6,268 nt of DNA from Methanomicrobia archaeon (GCA_016928455.1 JAFGKP010000137.1:1-6268), one strand, 5' to 3'. Shown: positions 1 through 6,268, counted from the stretch's first letter. Notes: a model not told the origin generated them from the sequence alone. A program made the numbers and translations.

Positions 1-156
1 AACGATATCCCGATGTTACAGGCGGTGGATCAGCCAGCGGTGGTGCGGAACAAGCAGGGTGGCTGGCTCGAGCTCGGCGTGCCCAACCTCTATCGGGCCT
101 CGGGCGAGGGTCCAAACGGCTGGGTTGAAGTCGTCCGTAAGTTTATAACTGATTAG
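1..156 (+). CDS. mpgP: Mannosyl-3-phosphoglycerate phosphatase, C-terminal fragment (5' end outside window)
   Basis: This frame is open from the first base to a TAG at 154-156 and gives the last 51 residues of a protein that begins outside the window. It opens with NDIPML, which is the ND part of HAD motif IV (the GDxxND loop that binds Mg2+). It continues with a VDQPAVV segment, a GGW turn and ends with GEGPNGWVEVV followed by a short tail. In the mannosyl-3-phosphoglycerate phosphatase family a GDS-xND-hxML-xxVDxPxLV segment is followed by a GPxGWxxxV C-terminus, and this spacing fits. The enzyme removes phosphate from 2-O-mannosyl-3-phosphoglycerate to give mannosylglycerate, a cytoplasmic compatible solute. 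The catalytic DxD nucleophile (motif I) lies outside the window and could not be checked. A sister HAD phosphatase of the sucrose-/trehalose-phosphatase type is the main alternative. The next gene starts 15-24 bases later on the same strand, so cotranscription is likely. Confidence 0.8.
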   Translation, partial: NDIPMLQAVDQPAVVRNKQGGWLELGVPNLYRASGEGPNGWVEVVRKFITD

Positions 157-180
157 CCGATTGGGAGTGGATTGAGGATT

Positions 181-2826
181 ATGGCAACGAAGAAGAAAAA
201 AGAAGAACGAGACACGATTTATCTCGTTCCGCATACGCACTACGATGCGATCTGGGCGTTCACGAAGGAAGACTACTTCTATATCAATATGCTGCTCATC
301 CTGAAAGAGGTGGCAGAGCTCATTGAAAAGACCAATTACCGGTTCCTTGTGGAGCAGACCTTCCTGCTTGAGGAAGTGGAGCATCGGTATCCCGAGCTAT
401 TTGAGAAGCTTTCCAAGCATATCCAAGCAGGGAAGCTGGAGATCGTCGATGGGGAATACTTGATGGCCGATACCATGCTCCCGGCAGGAGAGACCTTGAT
501 ACGCGAGATCCTTGTGGGCAAGCAGTACGCGAAGGAGAAGTTCGGGGTAGACGTGCCGGTGATGTGGCAGGCTGATAGCTTCGGGCTCAATGCGCAGCTG
601 CCCCAGATTTACACCAAATGCGGGTACAAGTACGTTGCGTTCCGCAGGGGCATACCGGAGAATAAACCGTCGGAATTCCTCTGGGAGGGCCTGGATGGCA
701 CGAAGATCCTAACCCACTGGATGCCCCTGGGCTATCGCGCAGGACTGGATCTGACGAAGCTGGAAGAGAGTTACAAGAAGCTTAAAGCGTTAGCGGCAAC
801 CTCACAGATCCTCATGCCTTCTGGAAGTGGGGTGACCATGCCGCAGCCCGAAACGCCGGATGTCGTGGAAGACTGGAATAGTAAGCGAGGCAAAGAAGCG
901 CTGATGAAGGTGGCCACGCCACGCGAATTCTTTGAAGCGCTAGAGCAGGAGACGAAGGATCGCGAACTCGTGGTCAGAACAGGAGAGATGTACTCAGGCA
1001 GATACTCGGAGATCTTCCCGGATGTCTGCTCGACCAGGATGTGGATCAAGCAGGGCCTCGCGGACTTCGAGAACTGGCTGACCTGCGTCGAGCGCTGGGG
1101 CACGATCACCTGGCTCCTCAACACCTACTACCCCTCTGACGAGCTCCGAGAGAGCTGGCGCAAGATCCTCTTTATTGCCTTCCATGATGTTATTCCTGGC
1201 ACTGGTATGGACAGTGGTTACGACGAAGTGAAGCAGTATATGAGCTTTCTCAAGACCTACATGGCCGCACTCTGCCCGCGCATCTTCGCAGAACTCGTGG
1301 ATGAGGAATCCCGGCTCGGTGAGTACACACGCTTCATCGAGGGTGGCGTAGAGAGTGAGAGCGGCGATATTATCGTCTTCAACTCACTCTCCTGGGAGGT
1401 CAAGAACTGGTTGGAGATGGATCTGAACTTCCAGCAGGGGCAGGTAGTCTCGATCGGCGGCTTGAAATGCGGCACTGAAGAGATCGAGGTGGAGGTCATC
1501 CGCTTCACGCGCTATACAGACGACTCACTGAAATATGTCCGTATCGGCTTTGTCGCTACCGTCCCGGCGATAGGGTATAAGGTCTATCGAATAATCGAGC
1601 GCGATCCGCGCCGTCTCCCCTTTGATCCCGATTTTATTCGGATCCACGGGAACACTATCGAGAATCGATTCTTTGGCGTAGAGGTGGATCCCGTTACGGG
1701 TCTGATCGATGTCGTACACAAGCGCGGGTCTACCCGCAGCACCACGTGTAAGGCGAACGAGCTGGTGCTGGAGGAGGAGACCGGCGACCTGTACTATCAT
1801 CGCCAGAAATTGTGCATTCCTTTGAAGACCGAAACGGGTGAGGGCGTGAAATACGGCTCCTTCCGGTTAAAGAATTTCTCGATCGATAAGAGCCCGCTGC
1901 GACGGGTGATCAATGTTGATACCGATTATTACTCTCTGCGGTGGCCGTACCGGCTGACAGAAAAGATGGAGCCCCGGATCTGGCGCCATCGGTTCCTGGA
2001 GTGCTCTAAGAAGATCGTGGTATACAAAGGCCTTTCCCGGATCGATTTCTTTACCACTATTATAGATAAGCACCCGCGCACGCGAAACCGGGTTCGATTC
2101 TGCACGAATATCAAGAGCGATAGCTATGTCTGCGGCACCCAATTCGGCTCGGTTACCCGTCCATTGAGTGAGGTTCGCTGTGACCAGCAGGATGAGTTTG
2201 AGAGCTGGGTCGAGCAGCCGCGTGGTGTCTACCCGTCACAGCAATGGATTGATTATTCTGATGACAAGGGGGGACTGACGGTGATCCATCATGGAATACC
2301 GGAGAACGAGGTGCGAGACGGTCACATCTATCTCACGCTGCTCCGCAGCGTCTCCATGCTCTCTTCAGACGGTAAAGCCGGTCCGGCGGTACCGGTGCCC
2401 GACGCACGGGAGCTAAAACGATACACCTTCCGGTACGCTATCCACCCACATGAGGGCGATTGGCGAACTGCAACCTCGTACCGCCGGGCACATGAGTTCA
2501 ACGTCGATCTGGACGCAATGCAGCTCCCGCGGGACGTAAAACTACCACATCAGCGCTCATTCTTGAAGATCGCACCGTTGAGCGTGATGCTCTCGGCACT
2601 GAAGCGTGCTGAGGACAAGGTAGGCGTTATTCTCCGCTTCTACGAGGCCAACGGACAAGAGACCAAGACTGAAATAACGCTCTTCAAAGCGCCCACGGAC
2701 GTGAAGGTGGTAAATATGCTGGAGGAGGAAGATCAGGCGCTGACGAAAGAGGTAATCCAGGAGGGGACAACGCTCAAACTGACTATGAACCCCTTTGAGA
2801 TTGTGACGCTGCGATTGGAATTCTGA
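181..2826 (+). CDS. GH38 family alpha-mannosidase, possible mannosylglycerate hydrolase
   Basis: Complete gene of 881 residues from ATG 181; an in-frame TTG at 172 would add three. GAGG (174-177) is close to the ATG and GGAG (164-167) could serve either start. Residues are numbered from the ATG. The GH38 zinc-site motifs are present: HTHYDAIW at 18-25 (His20 and Asp22), QADSFG with the expected nucleophile Asp132, and FHDVIPGTG with His335. GEMYSGRY and STRMWIKQ (about 268-291) mark the helical middle domain. The C-terminal beta-sandwich half starts with NTIENRFFGVEVD (about 491-503) and ends with NPFEIVTLRLEF, as is usual. The acid/base residue was not assigned. No signal peptide or membrane segment is seen, so the enzyme is probably cytoplasmic. 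GH38 enzymes hydrolyse alpha-mannosides with retention. The length (881) and the QLPQIY...RG...EFLW...DG...PLGY layout recall E. coli MngB (about 877), which cleaves 6-phospho-mannosylglycerate. Because it lies just behind mpgP, mannosylglycerate is the inferred substrate; glycan mannose trimming is the alternative. Family call is firm, substrate is not. Confidence 0.93.
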   Translation: MATKKKKEERDTIYLVPHTHYDAIWAFTKEDYFYINMLLILKEVAELIEKTNYRFLVEQTFLLEEVEHRYPELFEKLSKHIQAGKLEIVDGEYLMADTMLPAGETLIREILVGKQYAKEKFGVDVPVMWQADSFGLNAQLPQIYTKCGYKYVAFRRGIPENKPSEFLWEGLDGTKILTHWMPLGYRAGLDLTKLEESYKKLKALAATSQILMPSGSGVTMPQPETPDVVEDWNSKRGKEALMKVATPREFFEALEQETKDRELVVRTGEMYSGRYSEIFPDVCSTRMWIKQGLADFENWLTCVERWGTITWLLNTYYPSDELRESWRKILFIAFHDVIPGTGMDSGYDEVKQYMSFLKTYMAALCPRIFAELVDEESRLGEYTRFIEGGVESESGDIIVFNSLSWEVKNWLEMDLNFQQGQVVSIGGLKCGTEEIEVEVIRFTRYTDDSLKYVRIGFVATVPAIGYKVYRIIERDPRRLPFDPDFIRIHGNTIENRFFGVEVDPVTGLIDVVHKRGSTRSTTCKANELVLEEETGDLYYHRQKLCIPLKTETGEGVKYGSFRLKNFSIDKSPLRRVINVDTDYYSLRWPYRLTEKMEPRIWRHRFLECSKKIVVYKGLSRIDFFTTIIDKHPRTRNRVRFCTNIKSDSYVCGTQFGSVTRPLSEVRCDQQDEFESWVEQPRGVYPSQQWIDYSDDKGGLTVIHHGIPENEVRDGHIYLTLLRSVSMLSSDGKAGPAVPVPDARELKRYTFRYAIHPHEGDWRTATSYRRAHEFNVDLDAMQLPRDVKLPHQRSFLKIAPLSVMLSALKRAEDKVGVILRFYEANGQETKTEITLFKAPTDVKVVNMLEEEDQALTKEVIQEGTTLKLTMNPFEIVTLRLEF

Positions 2827-2931
2827 GCGTTCGGGGGCACGTTTCCTTATGATGGTTGCTCTTCGTCTGTTCTGTGGTCCTGATAGCTCTGAGTAGCGAA
2901 CTTGCCGCGAACGTAAAAGATCGCCCAGTTA

Positions 2932-2952
2932 TTTCACGTACGGCACGTGAAA
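2932..2952. repeat. Perfect inverted repeat, 8-base arms
   Basis: TTTCACGT at 2932-2939 is matched exactly by its reverse complement ACGTGAAA at 2945-2952, with a 5-base spacer (2940-2944). It lies about 105 bases past the GH38 stop and about 360 bases before the TFB start. The half-site spacing (13 bases between arm starts) would suit a dimeric DNA-binding protein, and the RNA could also fold as a hairpin. It has no T-run after it, so it is not an obvious terminator. Confidence 0.5.
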
Positions 2953-3004
2953 CAGTACAGCGTCGCTGCTTCCCGGAGTGCTCGGTGACCGGCTCTGTAC
3001 GCGA

Positions 3005-3020
3005 CTCAACGACCGTTGAG
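3005..3020. repeat. Perfect inverted repeat, 7-base arms with 2-base centre
   Basis: CTCAACG at 3005-3011 pairs exactly with CGTTGAG at 3014-3020, leaving only AC in the centre. This is a near-continuous 16-base palindrome, better suited to protein binding than to an RNA hairpin because the loop is too small. It lies 52 bases after the 2932-2952 repeat, has a different sequence, and is in the same non-coding gap. Confidence 0.4.
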
Positions 3021-3266
3021 CATGACGCGGTTCTCGAGGCATTGAATCGTTGACCGCACTCACAAACGCGGTTGAGGCGTGAGAACGTGCGGTGTAACGA
3101 GTCAAAGAAACGTGCTTGCGTTACCCGACGGTTGCCGGTTTCCAGGCGATGACGTACGTGGACATATATCAGCGAGTGGGCACGACAAAAGCCCGCATTC
3201 GGTGAGATAGAGTGGCGATAGAAGGGAACGGGTTAGCACTCTGATATTGCTAATTTATTCAATTGA

Positions 3267-3280
3267 GCAAAGTCTTTTAT
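3267..3280 (+). promoter_or_regulatory. Candidate BRE/TATA promoter of the TFB gene
   Basis: The bases before the TFB gene turn AT-rich. A TATA-like TTTTAT at 3275-3280 is preceded by a purine/A-rich GCAAAG (3267-3272) that could act as BRE. Archaeal transcription usually starts about 25-27 bases after the centre of the TATA box, which puts the start near 3303-3306, only a few bases before ATG 3310. There is no Shine-Dalgarno sequence before that ATG, so a leaderless or nearly leaderless mRNA fits. An alternative box is AATTTATT at 3252-3259, which would give a short leader. Confidence 0.45.
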
Positions 3281-3309
3281 GCGATAAAGTTGTAACTATA
3301 ATATATATA

Positions 3310-4167
3310 ATGGAGCGAATTCGAACGTGTCCGGAATGTGGCTCGAAACGTATCGTGATGGATCCCAAGCATGCAGAGCTGTACTGCGCTGATTGCGGGG
3401 TGGTGTTAGCGGAAGCTTTAATTGATCTTGGCCCCGAATGGCGCGCGTACGATCAGGACCAAGCCGCACAACGGGTACGGACCGGGCCTCCCGTGAGCTA
3501 TCGACTCCATAACAAAGGCTTGAGCACGCCGATCCCGAAAGGACTTCCGCAGACGTTTCGGTTGCGTGGTCGGATTGGTTTGGAGGGCAGCGATAAGACC
3601 CTGATACTCGCGCTTGGCGAGCTGGATCGGATGGCATCGGCGCTCAAGTTGCCCGCGGATGTACGGGAGGAGACCGCCATTTTGTACCGAGAAGCGATGC
3701 AGCAAAATCTGATTAAGGGACGGAGTGTAGAGGAACTGGTATCGGCAATGCTGTATATCACCTGCAGGCAGTATGGCATTCCTCGAACCCTGAAGGAGAT
3801 TGCGATGGTCTCAAAAATGCCGTTGAAGAAGATTCGGCGTGCATATCTGTTTCTCATTAAAGAGATGGGGATAAAACTCGCACCGGCGAGCCCTGCCCGC
3901 TTCATACCCCGGTTCTGCTCCATGCTCGGTTTGAGCAGCACCGTCCGGGAGCGCGCGATACAGATCATCCGTAAGAGTGGCAGCATGGGAATGGCGAAAG
4001 GGTGGTCACCCACGGGAACCGCGGGTGCTGCGATCTATCTTGCATCACGATTGAGTGGTGAGTCCGTAGACGAGTCTACGATCGCCAAGGTGGCTGGAAC
4101 GACCCCGATTACCATTCGAGCCCGGTATGAGGAGATGCAGAAGCGGCTACTGCTCTTATCTTACTGA
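3310..4167 (+). CDS. tfb: Transcription initiation factor B (TFB), divergent paralogue with short B-linker
   Basis: This gene encodes the archaeal homologue of TFIIB, which binds TBP-TATA and BRE DNA and recruits RNA polymerase. ATG 3310 gives 285 residues. A TTG at 3247 would add 21 hydrophobic residues in front of the zinc ribbon, which is unlike the family and overlaps the presumed promoter, so ATG is preferred. Visible parts are a zinc ribbon (CPEC at 7-10 and CADC at 26-29), a B-reader region with GPEWRAYD (41-48), RVRTGPP and HNKGLST (67-73), a first cyclin fold at about 92-185 and a second at about 190-283. The second fold ends with TIAKVAGTTPITIRARYEEM (258 onward), the helix-turn-helix that contacts BRE. 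Between GLST and RLR there are only about 10 residues, where canonical TFBs have about 20 or more, and the usual RKWQ is replaced by RGR. It is likely one of several TFBs in the genome. It stands alone, with large gaps on both sides. Confidence 0.95.
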   Translation: MERIRTCPECGSKRIVMDPKHAELYCADCGVVLAEALIDLGPEWRAYDQDQAAQRVRTGPPVSYRLHNKGLSTPIPKGLPQTFRLRGRIGLEGSDKTLILALGELDRMASALKLPADVREETAILYREAMQQNLIKGRSVEELVSAMLYITCRQYGIPRTLKEIAMVSKMPLKKIRRAYLFLIKEMGIKLAPASPARFIPRFCSMLGLSSTVRERAIQIIRKSGSMGMAKGWSPTGTAGAAIYLASRLSGESVDESTIAKVAGTTPITIRARYEEMQKRLLLLSY

Positions 4168-4281
4168 TTTGCTCGGACTCTCGTGTATTATTGACGATTC
4201 GCCTCAGGGCTGACGCGCTCGATCGAGTATGAGGGTCGAATCCGCTGTGTTTATCCAGAGAGCACCAAACGGACTACATAG
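4168..4281. other. Non-coding stretch after TFB
   Basis: All three forward frames are broken by stops here and no homology is recognisable. A perfect 10-base palindrome, CTCGATCGAG, is at 4218-4227. No T-rich archaeal terminator is obvious directly after the TFB stop. The segment GGGTCGAATCC near 4232-4243 resembles a tRNA T-arm but lacks a base of the loop and has no partner arms. If the following PaaX-like relic was once a full gene, its missing 5' part would have lain here. Confidence 0.4.
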
Positions 4282-4479
4282 CCGCGCACGGTTAGTAAGC
4301 TCCATCCGAGTTATACGTTCTTGAAGCGCGTCGACGTGAATGACGCCTTTTCAGGTATCCTTCCGGTGGATTCGCAGCTCCCACCAGAGCTCCTAACTGC
4401 AGATTGGATCGGATTCACGGCCGAACGCGTCTGTGAAGAGTATCTCCACTTCCTGGCGACACTGGCACCGGGAAAGTAA
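4282..4479 (+). pseudogene. Relic of a PaaX-type regulator (C-terminal part only)
   Basis: The frame is open from 4282, just after a TAG, to a TAA at 4477-4479 (65 codons). It has no convincing start; GTG 4336 would give 47 residues. The decoded tail includes DSQLPPELLTADWIG, then FTAERVCEEYLHFLATLAP. The pattern DPxLPxELLPxDWxGxxAxxLCxxxY is what I know from the extreme C-terminus of PaaX proteins, repressors of phenylacetate catabolism of about 300 residues. The residues just before it (DAFSGILPVDS) look like the family segment DAF...RIxLxDP with several residues missing. The winged helix and Cas2-like middle domain of PaaX are absent, and only about 115 bases separate the frame from the TFB stop, so there is no room for them. 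I infer a truncated gene remnant, perhaps from a transferred gene. A free-standing small protein is possible but less likely. The match is from memory of the family and needs a profile search. Confidence 0.45.
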
Positions 4480-4486
4480 AGGGATG

Positions 4487-4502
4487 GGGCGCCGAGGCGC
4501 CC
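4487..4502. repeat. GC-rich hairpin between convergent reading frames
   Basis: GGGCGCC (4487-4493) is followed by GA and then GGCGCCC (4496-4502), a perfect 7-base inverted repeat made only of G and C. As RNA it would fold as a 6-bp stem with a CGAG tetraloop. It begins 8 bases after the stop of the PaaX-like relic and lies about 100 bases past the 3' end of the EF-2 gene, which runs toward it. It could help to separate convergent transcripts, but there is no adjacent T-run and archaeal termination does not normally depend on hairpins. Confidence 0.4.
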
Positions 4503-4600
4503 TCGATATGAATGGTTTATTTCGGTTGCCTGTTCCTACCGAGAGATGGAGAGAGACACAGTCATGCAGCCCTCTTTCACGTGTGCTCCGATTATTCACT
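4503..4600. other. Non-coding spacer past the 3' end of EF-2
   Basis: About 100 bases between the GC hairpin and the EF-2 stop hold no supported gene. Read on the EF-2 (minus) strand, a pyrimidine-rich run lies about 45-60 bases after the stop (complement of the purine-rich GAGAGATGGAGAGAGA at 4541-4556). This could be part of a diffuse archaeal terminator, but it is not a clean T-run. The overlapping plus-strand frames starting at 4433 and 4512 run into the antisense of EF-2 and are not believable genes. Confidence 0.35.
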
Positions 4601-6268
4601 TTACGAGATGAAATCGGCGGCTTTGGGCATCTCCGGTTTCAACCCTTTCCGCTTCCGCACGTCCAGTACCTTCTCACCGAAGAGGTTCTGGGGAATGGGT
4701 TTGAAGCCCGCGAACTCCGTGCTCCAGAGCGCTCGGCCCTCTGTTGCTGATCGGATGTCACCGGCGAACCCGAACATCTCAGCCACTGGTGTTTCGGCCT
4801 GCAGCGAGACCATATCGGCCTCGGTTTGGATGTCCAGTATCTGACCTCGCCTACCCTGTAGCTGATGGGTGACGTTCCCGAGTAGGTTCTGGGGTATACT
4901 GATGAAGACCGTCTGGACCGGCTCGAGGAAGTTTGCCTTGGCGAGCAGGATAGCGGCGAACAGGGCGCTGCGCACTGCTGGGATCACCTGAGCGGGGCCG
5001 CGATGGATCGCATCCTCATGCAGCTTCACGTCCATCAATTTCACCTTGATGCCACGACACTTCTCCTTCGCCAGAGGCCCCTGATGCATGACCTCATCAA
5101 AGCCCTCTATGACCAATTCCATCGTCTCACGCAGGTACTGGATACCTTTGGTCATGTCAAGCAGCATGTTGCCCTCGACGATGCTCACCACGTTCTTGGC
5201 CTCGTCCTTGTTCAGACCCGCTTCGAGCAGTTGATCTCGCATCGCCACCTTATCTTTGCCGACCTGAATCCCCTCTGTCTGTATCTTTTCAAGGACCGCA
5301 GGCTCAAGTTGCTCGACCTCGAAATAGAACTTATTGTGCCGATTCGGCGATTTCCCCTCTACAGGCCCCGCATGTGCCTCGACCGTCTCTCTAAAGACGA
5401 CGATGGGCGGTGAGGCTATGATGGGTACGTTCTCATCGACATTAATGCGGTGCGTAATGATCTCGAGATGGAGTTCGCCCATACCGGAGATCAGGTGTTC
5501 TCCTGTCTCCTCATTGATCTCAACGCGGATCGAAGGGTCTTCCTTTGCCAGCTTTCGGAGCACCTCAATGAGGTGCGGCAGGTCCTTCGTGTTCTTCGCC
5601 TCGACCGCGACGGTAACAACCGGCTCACTGTAATGCTTAATGCTCTCGAAGGGTGCCATCTCCTTGGACGAAAGCGTGGTGCCGACAATAGCATCCTTCA
5701 AGCCGACGAGACCCGCAATGTTACCTGCAGGCACGTTATCGACCTCGACACGCTCCTCACCCATAAAGATACAGACCTGCTGGATACGGTTCGTCTTGTA
5801 GAGGCCGGAGATGATCAATTCATCACCGCGTTTCAGGCTACCGCTGAAGAGCCGACCGGTAGCCACTTCGCCCGCATGTGGATCCACGGAAATATCGGTG
5901 ACCATGAAAGCGACATCACCTGCTCGGTTACACGCTGCCATGTCCTTCCCGATCGTGGAGGTAGCATCACCACGCCAGATCACGGGCACACGGTATTTCT
6001 GTGCCACCAGGGGATTGGGGAGGTGCTCAGTGACCATGTCGAGCACGGCGAGATGCGCGGGGCACTTCTGCGCCAGCTCCTTCATGTTCCCAGCCTTGCA
6101 GTAATCGTAAACCTCTTTGAACGCGATGCCGGTGCTCTGCATGGTTCTGACGCTCACTGCCCAGTTATACAATGCTGAGCCAAAAGCGACGTTACCCGTC
6201 GCCGCATCGAGCTTCCACTCCTCATATTTCGCCGGGTTCATGCTCTTGATCAGCTTGTTCATCTTCGT
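4601..6268 (-). CDS. fusA: Translation elongation factor 2 (EF-2), N-terminus outside window
   Basis: EF-2 is the GTPase that moves tRNA and mRNA through the ribosome after peptide-bond formation. The frame is open from the right edge to TAA at 4601-4603, giving 555 residues of an expected 730 or so. The missing part contains most of the G domain with the P-loop and NKxD motifs. Numbering from the Met whose codon is at 6260-6262: the end of the G domain (about 1-85, with NVAFGSALYNWAV at 24-36), domain II (about 90-205, with DPHAGEVATGRLFSG), domain III (about 213-285, with SGMGELHLEI), domain IV (about 288-445) and domain V (about 447-530, with AEMFGFAGDIRSATEGR). His420 in DAIHRGPAQ (codon 5003-5005) is the expected diphthamide site, modified by the Dph enzymes and targeted by ADP-ribosylating toxins. 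No frameshift or unusual insertion is seen. It is archaeal/eukaryotic type, not bacterial EF-G. Its promoter and upstream neighbours are out of view. Confidence 0.98.
   Translation of the reverse strand, partial: TKMNKLIKSMNPAKYEEWKLDAATGNVAFGSALYNWAVSVRTMQSTGIAFKEVYDYCKAGNMKELAQKCPAHLAVLDMVTEHLPNPLVAQKYRVPVIWRGDATSTIGKDMAACNRAGDVAFMVTDISVDPHAGEVATGRLFSGSLKRGDELIISGLYKTNRIQQVCIFMGEERVEVDNVPAGNIAGLVGLKDAIVGTTLSSKEMAPFESIKHYSEPVVTVAVEAKNTKDLPHLIEVLRKLAKEDPSIRVEINEETGEHLISGMGELHLEIITHRINVDENVPIIASPPIVVFRETVEAHAGPVEGKSPNRHNKFYFEVEQLEPAVLEKIQTEGIQVGKDKVAMRDQLLEAGLNKDEAKNVVSIVEGNMLLDMTKGIQYLRETMELVIEGFDEVMHQGPLAKEKCRGIKVKLMDVKLHEDAIHRGPAQVIPAVRSALFAAILLAKANFLEPVQTVFISIPQNLLGNVTHQLQGRRGQILDIQTEADMVSLQAETPVAEMFGFAGDIRSATEGRALWSTEFAGFKPIPQNLFGEKVLDVRKRKGLKPEMPKAADFIS

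Larger units (their letters stand above)
2827..3246. other. Long non-coding gap between GH38 gene and TFB gene
   Basis: About 420 bases without a supported gene. A 65-codon frame starting at TTG 2856 has no recognisable domain, no ribosome binding site and no homology that I can name, so it is not called. The stretch contains two perfect inverted repeats (listed separately) and a looser pair, GTAACG at 3094-3099 against CGTTAC at 3119-3124. No tRNA, C/D-box RNA or T-run terminator could be supported. The region is unusually long for an archaeal gene boundary and may hold the 3' end of the upstream operon, regulatory sites for the TFB gene, an unrecognised RNA, or decayed sequence. Confidence 0.6.

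Noticed and set aside
2848..2892. Possible C/D-box small RNA (ATGATGG followed by two CTGA)
   Set aside because: The C box has a mismatch, the spacing between box C and the first CTGA is about 25 bases rather than about 12, and the second half is too short for a D'/C' pair.
2856..3053. A 65-codon plus-strand frame with a hydrophobic start
   Set aside because: It needs a TTG start with no ribosome binding site, shows no known domain, and runs through both inverted repeats. The hydrophobic stretch is too short to argue for a real membrane peptide.
3247..3309. Upstream TTG start for TFB adding 21 residues
   Set aside because: The extension is hydrophobic and unlike TFB N-termini, where the zinc ribbon lies within the first few residues. 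It also overlaps the likely TATA box.
3498..4013. A 171-codon open frame on the minus strand
   Set aside because: It lies antisense to the cyclin-fold part of TFB and has a composition typical of a shadow frame.
4230..4246. tRNA T-arm-like GGGTCGAATCC
   Set aside because: The loop lacks one base of the invariant TTC, and no acceptor, D or anticodon arm can be built at the right distance.
4433..4844. Two overlapping plus-strand frames of 105 and 110 codons
   Set aside because: Both extend into the antisense of the EF-2 C-terminus, have no recognisable domains, and one overlaps the better supported PaaX-like relic in another frame.
5450..6178. A 242-codon open frame on the plus strand
   Set aside because: It lies entirely antisense to EF-2, whose protein is unmistakable, and its translation has no recognisable domain. 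Long antisense frames are common opposite GC-rich coding DNA.

Overview
The window looks like euryarchaeal DNA of roughly balanced base composition. It carries an archaeal transcription initiation factor B (TFB) and an archaeal/eukaryotic-type elongation factor 2 (EF-2) with the diphthamide histidine context. TFB also appears to be transcribed from a TATA-type promoter with almost no leader. The exact lineage cannot be fixed from this sequence. An anaerobic or thermophilic/halotolerant euryarchaeon that accumulates mannosylglycerate is a reasonable guess.

Layout: (1) 1-156 (+) is the C-terminal end of a HAD-family mannosyl-3-phosphoglycerate phosphatase, the second enzyme of mannosylglycerate synthesis. 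(2) 181-2826 (+) follows after 24 bases and is a complete, bacterial-style GH38 alpha-mannosidase of about 881 residues, probably in the same operon. (3) 2827-3309 is a 480-base gap without a convincing gene; it holds two clean inverted repeats and, at its end, a BRE/TATA-like promoter. (4) 3310-4167 (+) is a TFB of 285 residues with a zinc ribbon, B-reader and two cyclin folds, but with a contracted B-linker. (5) 4168-4600 contains a short decayed-looking reading frame (4282-4479, +) that resembles only the C-terminus of PaaX-type regulators, followed by a GC-rich hairpin. (6) 4601-6268 (-) is EF-2, complete at its C-terminus and running off the right edge of the window, so its N-terminal GTPase motifs are missing here.

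The most interesting point is the pairing of a mannosylglycerate-synthesis enzyme with a GH38 enzyme. GH38 includes E. coli MngB, which hydrolyses 6-phospho-mannosylglycerate, so the pair may form a synthesis-and-turnover module for a compatible solute. The second is the TFB paralogue with an atypical B-linker. The third is the PaaX-like gene relic. The genes on the right (TFB, EF-2) are information-processing genes with no obvious functional link to the sugar module. No CRISPR array, tRNA, rRNA, insertion sequence or defence system was seen.
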